Shown piece after piece: positions 1 through 7,812 of a DNA stretch of 47,252 nucleotides. The notes below the pieces were generated by a model. It did no database searches and was not told the DNA's origin. It was given only the letters and a program-made list of their open reading frames with translations. Location: the NCBI GenBank assembly GCA_025351345.1, contig JANXWB010000050.1, positions 1-47,252 of the forward strand, read 5' to 3'. The stretch's first letter is position 1. Every line of letters starts with the position of its first letter. This DNA comes from Synechococcales cyanobacterium GL140_1_metabat_312 (lineage in GTDB: Bacteria > Cyanobacteriota > Cyanobacteriia > Leptolyngbyales > Leptolyngbyaceae). The position numbers and the translations under genes are program-made.

Positions 1-1
1 C

Positions 2-223
2 ACCATTTCCGTCAGCACCGAGCAATTGCACTATTGCGAACTCACGCTCAAGGGAGTATTTCACAATACGCCGCAGTATGTGCGCGATTCCTTGGCCTTT
101 ATCCATCAGCATCCAGCTTTGATGCAACTGATGCTCAGCGATCGTAGGCCGTTGAAAGCTCTTGGTTCAGCCTTTGCCGATATGCGCGATCGGAAAGTGA
201 TCAAGGTTGCGATAGAACCCTAG
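2..223 (+). CDS. Zinc-type alcohol dehydrogenase, C-terminal fragment (5' truncated by window)
   Basis: The reading frame is open from the window edge and ends at TAG 221-223, so only about the last 73 residues are present. The visible part has the pattern of the C-terminus of medium-chain zinc dehydrogenases: a turn after a nucleotide-fold strand (LTLKGVFHNTPQYVRDSL), a PLKALGSAF helix and a final IKVAIEP strand. These enzymes oxidise alcohols or polyols with NAD(P). The catalytic zinc and NAD-binding motifs lie outside the window, so the substrate cannot be inferred. Family assignment rests on resemblance only. Confidence 0.6.
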   Translation, partial: TISVSTEQLHYCELTLKGVFHNTPQYVRDSLAFIHQHPALMQLMLSDRRPLKALGSAFADMRDRKVIKVAIEP

Positions 224-328
224 CGACCTAAAAAGCGATCTAAAAGAAGAATGAGCGATCGGGGTGATTCAGGATATATTCTAGGGCCATCCACTGTTGG
301 GCGAAACTGTTTATGTTCAAGAGAATTT

Positions 329-961
329 ATGTTTAAGAGAATGCTTCAGACATCGCTTACAAAATCCATGATGCCGATCGCTACGATCGTTAGTTTAGGC
401 GTAGGTTTGGGGTTCAGTTTGGGGTTCGTTCAAAGCGCCCAAGCCCTTCCAGGTCAAGGCTCTGATGAAGTTCTTCTGTGGATGAAAGCGAATCCTGGTA
501 TCCGTCCATCGCCCACCGAAAAACTCACCATTCGCCGTACTAATGGTCCATCGCAGCGTATGACCTTTGAAGCCTCGGTATTGTCGCCGGGACGAGTTAT
601 TTCATCGCGTACGGGTGGGCGGATTCGATCCGAGACGTTGACTCTATTTGACATGTTGTATGGCGTGAATGAAGCGCGGCTTGAAGCGACGTTGCGATCG
701 ATTTATGGTCTGGAAGTGCATAGAGATTTTCAGACGGCGAAGGTTATTTATACCTACCCGACCATCAAAGAAGAAGCGACCGCAATTCGGACTAATCAAC
801 CGATCGCTGCTGCCTTGAAAGGTGAACTTCGACAAGGAAACCGATTTGCTTACTGGACAGAAATTGTCCGGAACCGCGATGGGTTAAACTATGGCGGAAA
901 AGTGGTGGTATTTCTAGCGGAAGATTTGTCGAAAGTTGAAGGCGAAATCAAAAGTCGTTAG
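329..961 (+). CDS. Secreted protein of unknown function
   Basis: A protein of about 210 residues that I do not assign to a family. The start ATG 329 is chosen because it puts a classical signal peptide at the N-terminus: basic MFKRML, a hydrophobic stretch (IVSLGVGLGFSLGFV) and a probable cleavage after AQA. An ATG at 251 is in frame but would put 26 polar residues ahead of the signal. The mature part has no membrane segment, no cysteines and many Arg/Thr residues. It is probably periplasmic or extracellular. ftsW starts 23 bases downstream on the same strand, so co-transcription is possible, but no functional link is shown. Confidence 0.7.
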   Translation: MFKRMLQTSLTKSMMPIATIVSLGVGLGFSLGFVQSAQALPGQGSDEVLLWMKANPGIRPSPTEKLTIRRTNGPSQRMTFEASVLSPGRVISSRTGGRIRSETLTLFDMLYGVNEARLEATLRSIYGLEVHRDFQTAKVIYTYPTIKEEATAIRTNQPIAAALKGELRQGNRFAYWTEIVRNRDGLNYGGKVVVFLAEDLSKVEGEIKSR

Positions 962-984
962 ATCACGAGTCGTTAGGGTTGGGT

Positions 985-2316
985 ATGCAACTTCGTCAGT
1001 GGATTCCATTTTTTGATACAACTGCGCAGGATTGGTCTTTTGAAGCGCGGGTTTTACGATGGCTGACGTTTGTTTGGATTTTGTTGGGGTTAGTTGTTGT
1101 ATTCTCTGCCTCTTATCCTGCGGGAAATAGTGAATTCAATAATGGCTGGCATTATCTTCAACGACAGGCTCTTTTTGTTGCGATCGGCCTTGTTCTATTC
1201 AATTGGATTGTTCATTCGCCATTACGCATCATTCTAGGTTATGCCCACTGGGGACTACTGCTGTTTTTCAGTTTGATTTGGGTAACAACATTGCCGCTGC
1301 CGGGAATCAGTACAACAGTTGGGGGATCGTCGCGTTGGATTCCACTCGGACCATTTTTGCTGCAACCTTCGGAATTTGTTAAGCCGTTTTTAGTATTACA
1401 AAGTGCTCGAATTTTTGGACAATGGGACAGGTTATCTTGGAAAACTAGATTAACTTGGCTCGGGGTATTCGTATTAGTTTTACTGGGTATTTTAATTCAA
1501 CCTAACCTGAGTACTACGGCCCTCTGTGGCATTACCGTTTGGCTGGTTGCCTTGGCAGCCGGATTGCCCATGCCATATTTGCTTGGGACCGGAATTGGCG
1601 GAGTGCTATTAGCGACCTTGAGTATTTCATTCCGTGAATATCAACGTAAACGGGTCATGTCATTTCTGAATCCTTGGGCAGATTCTATCGGTGATGGATA
1701 TCAATTGAGTCAAAGTTTGATGGCTATTGGATCAGGGGGCTTATTTGGCACGGGCTATGGTCAATCGGCTCAGAAAATAGGCTTTTTGCCGATTCAATAT
1801 ACTGATTTCATTATTGCCGTATTTCTAGAAGAATTCGGATTAGTGGGTGGATTGGTTGTTTTAATCATGCTTGGAATCTATGCCACCATTGGATTTCGGA
1901 TTGCTCAAAAAGCAACTACAACCATTCATCGCTTAGTGGCGATCGGTGCGACGGTCTTAATGGTTGGGCAATCCATTTTAAATATTGCCGTTTCTACTGG
2001 AGCAATGCCAACGACTGGACTTCCGTTCCCATTTTGGAGTTATGGTGGAAGTTCTGTCTTATCCAGTTGCATTACGGCAGCACTATTAATTCGGGTGGCG
2101 CGGGAAAGTAGTGAAGTGGTTGAGTTATCGGGACGACAATCATCGAGCGTTCGATCGGAATCTCAGTCTGGAACTGTTATTAGCTTTCCAAAAAAAACTT
2201 CATCAAATTGGCTTTCAAATTTTAGAAAAAATCGATCTGCCAAAACCGCTACAAATATCTCTGAGACAAAGCGCGATCGTCCCCGTCGTAGAAGGCCCGA
2301 TGGACGATCGCGCTAA
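985..2316 (+). CDS. ftsW: Peptidoglycan glycosyltransferase FtsW
   Basis: SEDS-family lipid-II polymerase of the divisome, which works in the inner membrane with a class B PBP. About 443 residues with some ten hydrophobic segments. Family signatures are visible: GGSSRWIPLGPFLLQPSEFVK near residue 115-133, the NPWADSIGDGYQLSQSL loop, the GTGYGQSAQKIGFLPIQYTDF stretch and TTGLPFPFWSYGGSS near the end. A basic, Ser/Arg-rich cytoplasmic tail follows. ATG 985 has a weak purine-rich stretch upstream; an in-frame TTG at 979 is the alternative. RodA is the main alternative by family, but the cyanobacterial homologue with this tail is usually called FtsW. Confidence 0.88.
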   Translation: MQLRQWIPFFDTTAQDWSFEARVLRWLTFVWILLGLVVVFSASYPAGNSEFNNGWHYLQRQALFVAIGLVLFNWIVHSPLRIILGYAHWGLLLFFSLIWVTTLPLPGISTTVGGSSRWIPLGPFLLQPSEFVKPFLVLQSARIFGQWDRLSWKTRLTWLGVFVLVLLGILIQPNLSTTALCGITVWLVALAAGLPMPYLLGTGIGGVLLATLSISFREYQRKRVMSFLNPWADSIGDGYQLSQSLMAIGSGGLFGTGYGQSAQKIGFLPIQYTDFIIAVFLEEFGLVGGLVVLIMLGIYATIGFRIAQKATTTIHRLVAIGATVLMVGQSILNIAVSTGAMPTTGLPFPFWSYGGSSVLSSCITAALLIRVARESSEVVELSGRQSSSVRSESQSGTVISFPKKTSSNWLSNFRKNRSAKTATNISETKRDRPRRRRPDGRSR

Positions 2317-2329
2317 TATTTCTACAATA

Positions 2330-2914
2330 TTACCAACGATTAAATTGGTGGAACGGGAATTGTGAATACGGGCGTTGTCTATGAACGATCGGAAACCGTC
2401 GAATTTCAGTAGTTCCGAATTGATCTCTGACTGAAAAAAATGGACGATTCTTCGGCTGAATTTGTAGAAATAATCCTTGCTCAGAATCCCGATCGTTGTA
2501 ACTCCGAATCACTCTAACATTCTGATTGTTGTCATACCAGTTGTTACTGTACCGATCGTTACTGTACCGATCGTTGTTGTACTGGTCGCTCCCAAACATA
2601 TTGTGTTCAATGTAACCATTATTATATTGTTGACCAAAAAAGCGATCCTCACGAGAACCAAACCGATCGACTTGAATGATTCTGGTCGATTCAGTGGTCC
2701 GCTGTTGGGAAGGAAAATTGATAATGACTCGTCCTCCCACGGGGAAGCCATTCCAATGATTTGACTGACGATTTGACCGATAAAAGATATCGGCGTGAGC
2801 AGGACTTGCAAAACAAACTGGAACAGCAACGATCGTGGCCAGACCTATTACCTGAAGTATCTTGCTCAAAAAATAATAGACCTCTGAACTAGGATACGAA
2901 ATCGGGAAACGCAT
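2330..2914 (-). CDS. Secreted Asn/Tyr/Arg-rich protein with pentapeptide-period repeats
   Basis: A 194-residue protein converging on ftsW with only 13 bases between the stop codons. The N-terminus carries a signal peptide: a hydrophobic segment from about residue 15 to 35 and a cleavage-like ASPAHA followed by DIFYR. The mature chain is extremely polar. Its middle holds a five-residue periodic stretch (DQYNN, DRYSN, DRYSN, NWYDN) matching a 15-base tandem repeat in the DNA, and the C-terminus is rich in Phe, Arg and Gln. I do not recognise a family. Low-complexity composition plus a signal sequence suggests an exported cell-surface or matrix protein, which is inference. Confidence 0.65.
   Translation of the reverse strand: MRFPISYPSSEVYYFLSKILQVIGLATIVAVPVCFASPAHADIFYRSNRQSNHWNGFPVGGRVIINFPSQQRTTESTRIIQVDRFGSREDRFFGQQYNNGYIEHNMFGSDQYNNDRYSNDRYSNNWYDNNQNVRVIRSYNDRDSEQGLFLQIQPKNRPFFSVRDQFGTTEIRRFPIVHRQRPYSQFPFHQFNRW
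2543..2587. repeat. 15-base tandem repeat inside the secreted-protein gene
   Basis: Two identical 15-base units (2543-2557 and 2558-2572) are followed by a degenerate third (2573-2587) and preceded by a more diverged one. Each unit contains CGATC and encodes five residues on the minus strand (DRYSN and variants). The unit length is a multiple of three, so copy-number change would keep the reading frame. Confidence 0.8.
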
Positions 2915-3083
2915 GATAAAAACCTCTCATAGGAACTTGCTTAAAAACCTTGTGCATCCCTCATCTCTAACGCTAGCGCACTATCCATTTTCTTGCTATT
3001 AACTCTGTTATTAAATTTTGTTATTAAATTTTGGCTTCAAACGGTGCTTTAAACTTAGAGTCAGCTTGAATCTTAGACCTGGG

Positions 3084-3677
3084 CTAGTAGTGCGATCGAG
3101 CTTCCGACAACGATGCGATTTCTGCGGCTGTACTCACCCGACCCAAAATCTCATTACGATCGGGAAATCGACCAAAGCGATCGATCAAGGCTTGATGTTT
3201 CAATGCCTCAATATAAAATATCCCTAATTCCGGATCGCCTTCATATTGACTAAACTTTTCCACCGCGATCGCCTGATTATTCGGATCTTCACTGTGATAG
3301 AAGGGCATATAAAAAAACAGTCGGGGAATTGGATGAAAATCCTGATCGCAATCCATATTCAACGCATGGTCCGCCGCCATCAAGGCCATACCATCACTGG
3401 CGTAAGCCGCAGATGTCCCGCGAAACATATATCTCGAAAATTGATCCAACAACACAATTAATGATAGACAACTATTGGGGTGGTCGTACCAATGCAGCAA
3501 CACATTATCCATCGCTTTCTCATGTAGTCCCAAAAAACGTTCTCGCAATGCCGCATCAAAATTAGTATCTAACTCCAACCACTCCGTGCGCACCTTGGGA
3601 TTTTCTTCCCAACCTAGGTCAAACCAGTAACTTACAATTCGATTCGCCTGAGCTAGAGTCGTCATTAAAGCAACCAT
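3084..3677 (-). CDS. DUF924 family protein
   Basis: About 197 residues, a normal length for DUF924, a helical TPR-like family whose biochemical role is not established. Diagnostic motifs are present in order: YWF near the N-terminus, LDQFSRYMFRGT, FFYMPFYHSED in the middle and RFGRFPDRNEILGRVST near the C-terminus. No signal peptide or membrane segment is seen, so it is probably cytoplasmic. The frame extends to a TTG at 3689; ATG 3677 is preferred, with ATG 3665 also possible. The gene is divergent from the ClC gene, whose TTG start lies 75 bases from this ATG. Confidence 0.85.
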   Translation of the reverse strand: MVALMTTLAQANRIVSYWFDLGWEENPKVRTEWLELDTNFDAALRERFLGLHEKAMDNVLLHWYDHPNSCLSLIVLLDQFSRYMFRGTSAAYASDGMALMAADHALNMDCDQDFHPIPRLFFYMPFYHSEDPNNQAIAVEKFSQYEGDPELGIFYIEALKHQALIDRFGRFPDRNEILGRVSTAAEIASLSEARSHY

Positions 3678-3751
3678 TTCATAAAACAAATGCTCCCCAA
3701 ATCTACCATTTGATCCGGGCTAATTAATTCTGAGCCAGTGGTCTAAGTTAA

Positions 3752-5794
3752 TTGATTGCGTTCGCTCAGTCCATCACTCACAATAGAAATATAAGTTTAC
3801 GATCGTTTACCTCGCGGGTCATCACGGTGCAACCCACTAAATCTACAACTTCACCGTTTCGGCTCTCTACCGTTCTAAACAGTTTGCAGCCATCTCCCGA
3901 GACAATCGTCTTGCTACTTGCGTTTGTCGTCGGCACAGGCACAGGGATGGGCGTGGTGACATTTCGATATTTGATCGATCTGATCCATTATTTATTCTTT
4001 GCCGATTTAAGTGGCGTATTAGTTAGATTAATCCCCAAGAGCGGAAGCTGGAGTCTATCACTCATGCCCGTTCTTGGCGGCGTGATCATCGGTTGGATGC
4101 GGTGGCGGTGGCGAGAGTTTGGACCGGGACTGTCGGCTTTAGTGGCGGCGGTACAGAATGCTCAGGAAGTTTCTGTTGTGCGGCCTGTGACCAAGATGGT
4201 GGCGGCGGCAATTTCTCTTGGGTCTGGTGCATCTTTAGGACCGGAAGGTCCGAGTGTGGAGATTGGGGCCAATTTGGGGTTGCTACTGGGACAGGCCCTG
4301 CGGGTGTCGCAAGAACGTCAACGACTGTTGCTGGGAGCGGGAGCGGCGGCGGGCATTGCGGCAGGGTTTGATGCACCGATTGCAGGCGTATTTTTTGCCC
4401 TAGAGATTGTTTTGGGTACAACTTTTGCCACGTCATCAGCCAGTGTAGTGGTGCTGTCAGCGGTGGTCTCGTCTCTAATTGCCCAGATTGGTTTGGGAGC
4501 AAAACCTGCCTTTCAATTGCCCATTTATGAAGTGCGAAGTCCCTTAGAGTTACCGCTGTACTTAGGCTTAGGACTTTGTGCAAGCTTAGTCGCAATTCTT
4601 TATACGCAACTCAACACCAGCTTTCAAAAAGCCTTCCAAGGTCAAATTTCTGCTGTACAGTTTCTCACCCGAATTCCCCGTGAACTGCAACCGATCGTCG
4701 GTGGTCTCTGCGTAGGCTTAGTGTCGCTGAAATTACCTCAAGTCTTAGGAATCGGCTATGAGACCGTTGAAGCGATTTTACGCGATGTACAGTTTTCGTT
4801 TCCGTTACTCGCGGCTCTTTTAGTCAGCAAGTTATTCCTTACCGCAATCTGTCTGGGCAGCGGACTGGTCGGCGGAATATTTGCCCCCGCCTTGTTTTTA
4901 GGTGCTGCATTGGGTGCAGCGTATGGTCAACTTTTGCCGCAACTTCTACCCATGTTTGCCAGCAGTATTGCAGCCCCTCCCGCCTATGCAATGGTTGGTA
5001 TGGCGGCAGTCTTAGCGGCGAGTACTCGGGCACCGTTGACCGCTATTTTGCTTTTGTTTGAACTCACCCGCGACTATCGAATTGTGTTGCCATTGATGGC
5101 GGCGGTGGGATTGAGCGTTTGGGTCGTAGAGCGCATTCGCCCTAAAAATGAAGTTGTCCCAGAACCCGCTACCGCCGAAGTCAGCACCGAACCTGCGGCC
5201 TCAGATCCTCGTCAGCAGTTTCTAAACAGATTGACGGTTGCCGAATTGATGCAAACTCAGGTTATTACACTTTCTGCCCTTACCTCCATTGTGGAAGCAG
5301 GCTTAAAATTAACGTCGCTCAAGGTTCACAGTGCTATAATTCTGAGCCATGATGACCAGGGCAGTGAAGATGAAAATGATTCTGAAGTTATTTTTGGAAT
5401 TCTCACCCTTCAGGATATTAATCGGGCGATCGCGCGGTGGGAAAGTCATCCCCAAGACGATCGTGAACGCTTTGCCCAACAAGCCATCGGTACTATTTGC
5501 ACTCAAAAAGTTCTGTATGCTGCGCCCGACGAATCTGTCAGTGATGCCCTATCTCGGATGGGAACTCGTGGATTACGCCATCTTCCCGTTTGTGAGGCGA
5601 GTCAACCTAACAAAATCCTTGGGTTACTCGATCGGGACCGGGTTCTGGATTCGATCAGTATTGCTCAAACTGAAGAATGCCTCAAACCCTATCTCGACAT
5701 CAGTTGTTCCCTAGCTGATCCGCTGACTGATCGAAGAATCGATACGATGCCTGACACCACCACTACTTATCGCGTGCCGTCCATATCCCCGTAA
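3752..5794 (+). CDS. ClC-family chloride channel/transporter with CBS pair
   Basis: Anion transporter of the ClC family, about 680 residues. The membrane domain (about 50-460) has the filter motif GSGASLGPEGP with the gating glutamate at residue 166 and the GGIFAP motif at 374-379. The proton glutamate of the E. coli exchanger (second E of its IIEEM) aligns with Ile219 here, in GVFFALEIV. A linker leads to two CBS repeats (about 494-565 and 583-645), normally nucleotide-sensing regulatory modules. The start is uncertain: TTG 3752 is the longest, GTG 3827 is an alternative, and the next internal Met would cut into the first membrane helix. Confidence 0.87.
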   Translation: MIAFAQSITHNRNISLRSFTSRVITVQPTKSTTSPFRLSTVLNSLQPSPETIVLLLAFVVGTGTGMGVVTFRYLIDLIHYLFFADLSGVLVRLIPKSGSWSLSLMPVLGGVIIGWMRWRWREFGPGLSALVAAVQNAQEVSVVRPVTKMVAAAISLGSGASLGPEGPSVEIGANLGLLLGQALRVSQERQRLLLGAGAAAGIAAGFDAPIAGVFFALEIVLGTTFATSSASVVVLSAVVSSLIAQIGLGAKPAFQLPIYEVRSPLELPLYLGLGLCASLVAILYTQLNTSFQKAFQGQISAVQFLTRIPRELQPIVGGLCVGLVSLKLPQVLGIGYETVEAILRDVQFSFPLLAALLVSKLFLTAICLGSGLVGGIFAPALFLGAALGAAYGQLLPQLLPMFASSIAAPPAYAMVGMAAVLAASTRAPLTAILLLFELTRDYRIVLPLMAAVGLSVWVVERIRPKNEVVPEPATAEVSTEPAASDPRQQFLNRLTVAELMQTQVITLSALTSIVEAGLKLTSLKVHSAIILSHDDQGSEDENDSEVIFGILTLQDINRAIARWESHPQDDRERFAQQAIGTICTQKVLYAAPDESVSDALSRMGTRGLRHLPVCEASQPNKILGLLDRDRVLDSISIAQTEECLKPYLDISCSLADPLTDRRIDTMPDTTTTYRVPSISP

Positions 5795-5885
5795 ACATCA
5801 TCAACATTCCACCTAGAAAAATTGTCCCGGCTAACCCGGCTGGCAATGCGATCGACCAGTCAATATCTTTCAATACTTCATTCAT
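5763..5885 (-). CDS. Possible 40-residue single-span membrane peptide
   Basis: A short ATG-to-TAG frame reads MNEVLKDIDW, then an uninterrupted hydrophobic span of about 24 residues (rich in Ala, Leu, Gly and Met), and ends GIWTARDK. This is the build of small thylakoid or plasma-membrane subunits: an acidic N-terminus, one helix and a charged C-terminus. It overlaps the last 32 bases of the ClC gene on the opposite strand and lies downstream of cyAbrB2 in the same direction. I do not recognise it as a known Psa, Psb, Pet or Ndh subunit. The ribosome site is weak. A chance frame remains possible. Confidence 0.4.
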   Translation of the reverse strand: MNEVLKDIDWSIALPAGLAGTIFLGGMLMMFTGIWTARDK

Positions 5886-6012
5886 AAAATTTCGACCATC
5901 CGATCGGTACGATAACTTAGATTGCTAAAACTTTCATCAAGACGCTTGGGAAGTACATAACGTTAGGAAGTACGATCGTAATTTTATCAATCGTGCTCCC
6001 CATCTCGACAGC

Positions 6013-6405
6013 TTATTCGTCATCCATTTCTTCTTCAAGATCAATCTGTTTGAGTTTAATGTGCTTACGACCCAGCGTAATTAAAAACTCATCTCCCGCC
6101 GCCAACTCCATTTGTTTGGTATAAGCCGCGCCAATCAGTAGATTACCATTGGACTGCACACTAATACGATAGCTTGCATGGCGTCCACCTCGCCCCGGAC
6201 CCTGTTTTCCAGCAGGTAAAATGTCAGCCGCATCGATTAAAGCATTCTGGAACTTCATGATGTTGACGCGTTCTAGGCCATTTTTTGTTTGGGTCGAGTA
6301 ACCGCAAGCTTTTGCTTTTTCTTCTCTGCTGGAATTTTCTAACTCTTTGACTTTCTGAAGTAGCTCTTCACCTGTCAAGGGTTCGATTTTCTTTTTCTTA
6401 CTCAT
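6013..6405 (-). CDS. cyabrB2: cyAbrB2-type transcriptional regulator
   Basis: A 130-residue member of the cyanobacterial AbrB-like family, abundant DNA-binding proteins that adjust carbon and nitrogen metabolism. The N-terminal block has PLTGEELLQKVKEL and EEKAKACGYSTQTKNGLERVN. The C-terminal AbrB fold has GRGGRHASYRISVQSNGNLL and GDEFLITLGRKHIKLKQID. The NGNLLIGAAYTKQM wording matches the cyAbrB2 (Sll0822-like) branch better than cyAbrB1. Unlike canonical AbrB, the swapped-hairpin domain is at the C-terminus, as is normal for this family. A lysine-rich start (MSKKKK) and an acidic end are visible. Repeated sites just upstream may be part of its control. Confidence 0.88.
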   Translation of the reverse strand: MSKKKKIEPLTGEELLQKVKELENSSREEKAKACGYSTQTKNGLERVNIMKFQNALIDAADILPAGKQGPGRGGRHASYRISVQSNGNLLIGAAYTKQMELAAGDEFLITLGRKHIKLKQIDLEEEMDDE

Positions 6406-6712
6406 AGATTTAGGTGTGGTCTTTCCTGACAGTTACTATTGTGCAGATCGTGAATTATGCAGATCGTAAATCTATAGCTAATAATAATACATTCTGTTTG
6501 GTTCAAAATACATTCACCTCAGAGTTTTTATAAAGTTTTCAGATGATCATTTGAATGAGCCTAATCTCTTTTTAGACGGTTGTAAGTTAAAGATTCCTCC
6601 TACTTGTCAAGCGCTCTAGGCGGTCTTAAAACAAGCTAATAAATCAGGCCCATTCTCTTGTAGTATGGTTTCCCGATAGCGCTATTCTTACTATTTACTC
6701 CCCTCAAACGTC
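6406..6712. other. Divergent intergenic region between cyabrB2 and mtnA
   Basis: About 307 bases with no credible ORF. It must hold the divergent promoters of cyabrB2 and mtnA. On the minus strand a TTGAAC and TATTAG pair with 17-base spacing could serve cyabrB2. No convincing ribosome site precedes the mtnA ATG. Confidence 0.6.
6442..6467. promoter_or_regulatory. Direct repeat upstream of cyabrB2, candidate operator
   Basis: TGCAGATCGT occurs twice, at 6442-6451 and 6458-6467, with a 16-base period. The repeats lie 37-62 bases upstream of the cyabrB2 start. Exact duplication in a promoter-proximal position suggests a protein-binding site, possibly autoregulatory; this is inference. Confidence 0.3.
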
Positions 6713-7789
6713 ATGGTTTCCCCTACATTATCGTCTAATCCTGTATATCCAGTTGTCTGGAAACAGGACCGCGTTTTTCTAATTGATCAAACCCGTATTC
6801 CCCAAGAATTTAGCGTTGTTGAAATCACTCGCTCCAGTGATATGGCCCGCGCTATTCTTACCATGATTGTTCGGGGCGCACCCGCTATTGGCATTGCCGC
6901 CGCCTATGGTATCTATCTCGGCGCGACGGAAATCCAAACGGACGATCGTGATCAATTTCTCGTTCAACTCAATGAGATTGCCAATACGTTGCGAGCGACA
7001 AGACCCACGGCGGTGAATCTGTTTTGGGCGATCGATCGCATGATGAAAACAGCCCGCCAAACGCTTGGTAGCGTGGTTCATTTGCGTCAAGTGCTATTAG
7101 AAACTGCGCATCAAATTTGCCAAGACGATTTAGCCACCTGTAAAGCCATGGGCGATAACGGCCTTACGGTGCTCCCAGCATCACCCCAGAAACTGCGCTT
7201 GCTGACCCATTGTAATGCAGGTGCACTGGCTACAGCGGGCTACGGGACGGCCCTTGGTGTGGTCCGATCGGCTTGGACTGCGGGCCGTCTGGAGCGCGTC
7301 TATGCGGATGAAACTCGCCCACGCCTGCAAGGAGCCAAGCTAACGTCCTGGGAATGTGCTCAAGAAGGTATCCCAGTCACCGTCATTACGGACAATATGG
7401 CCGCACACTGTATGCACCATGGAATGATTGATGTGGTGGTGGTGGGTGCCGATCGAATTGCTGCTAATGGAGACGCAGCTAATAAAATTGGTACCTACAG
7501 CGTGGCACTCATCGCCAAGGCGCACAATGTTCCATTTTACGTCGCCGCCCCGCTCTCGACCATTGATTTCAGTATTCCTGATGGAAGTCACATTGAAATC
7601 GAAGAGCGTGATCCTGCTGAAATTTATAAGATTGGCAACACCGTAGTTTGCCCAACGGCGGGCGTTGATTACTTCAATCCGGCCTTCGATGTAACCCCAG
7701 CAAATTTAATTGCAGGAATCATTACTGAATTCGGAGTGTTCAAACCCGAGGATTTAAAAACAGCACTGTTTGATAAACAAGCAACTTAG
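6713..7789 (+). CDS. mtnA: S-methyl-5-thioribose-1-phosphate isomerase
   Basis: Converts 5-methylthioribose-1-phosphate to 5-methylthioribulose-1-phosphate in the methionine salvage pathway, in the cytosol. The 358-residue length is normal. Family motifs appear in order: [13 protein letters not shown] near residue 55, [18 protein letters not shown] with the catalytic cysteine, [26 protein letters not shown] and [20 protein letters not shown] with the catalytic aspartate. The ending around [12 protein letters not shown] is also typical. The related eIF2B subunits and ribose-1,5-bisphosphate isomerases are less likely given the exact motif set. No other methionine salvage gene is in the window. 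Confidence 0.95.
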   Translation: MVSPTLSSNPVYPVVWKQDRVFLIDQTRIPQEFSVVEITRSSDMARAILTMIVRGAPAIGIAAAYGIYLGATEIQTDDRDQFLVQLNEIANTLRATRPTAVNLFWAIDRMMKTARQTLGSVVHLRQVLLETAHQICQDDLATCKAMGDNGLTVLPASPQKLRLLTHCNAGALATAGYGTALGVVRSAWTAGRLERVYADETRPRLQGAKLTSWECAQEGIPVTVITDNMAAHCMHHGMIDVVVVGADRIAANGDAANKIGTYSVALIAKAHNVPFYVAAPLSTIDFSIPDGSHIEIEERDPAEIYKIGNTVVCPTAGVDYFNPAFDVTPANLIAGIITEFGVFKPEDLKTALFDKQAT

Positions 7790-7812
7790 TATTGTTGCGT
7801 AAGTCTCTAGAT

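Noticed and set aside
2111-2365. 84-codon plus-strand frame over the end of ftsW
   Set aside because: It overlaps the FtsW C-terminal tail in another frame, has no family likeness and no ribosome site.
4086-4595. 169-codon frame antisense to the ClC gene
   Set aside because: A shadow of a strongly conserved coding region; Pro/Gln/Leu-rich composition is typical of antisense frames in GC-rich genes.
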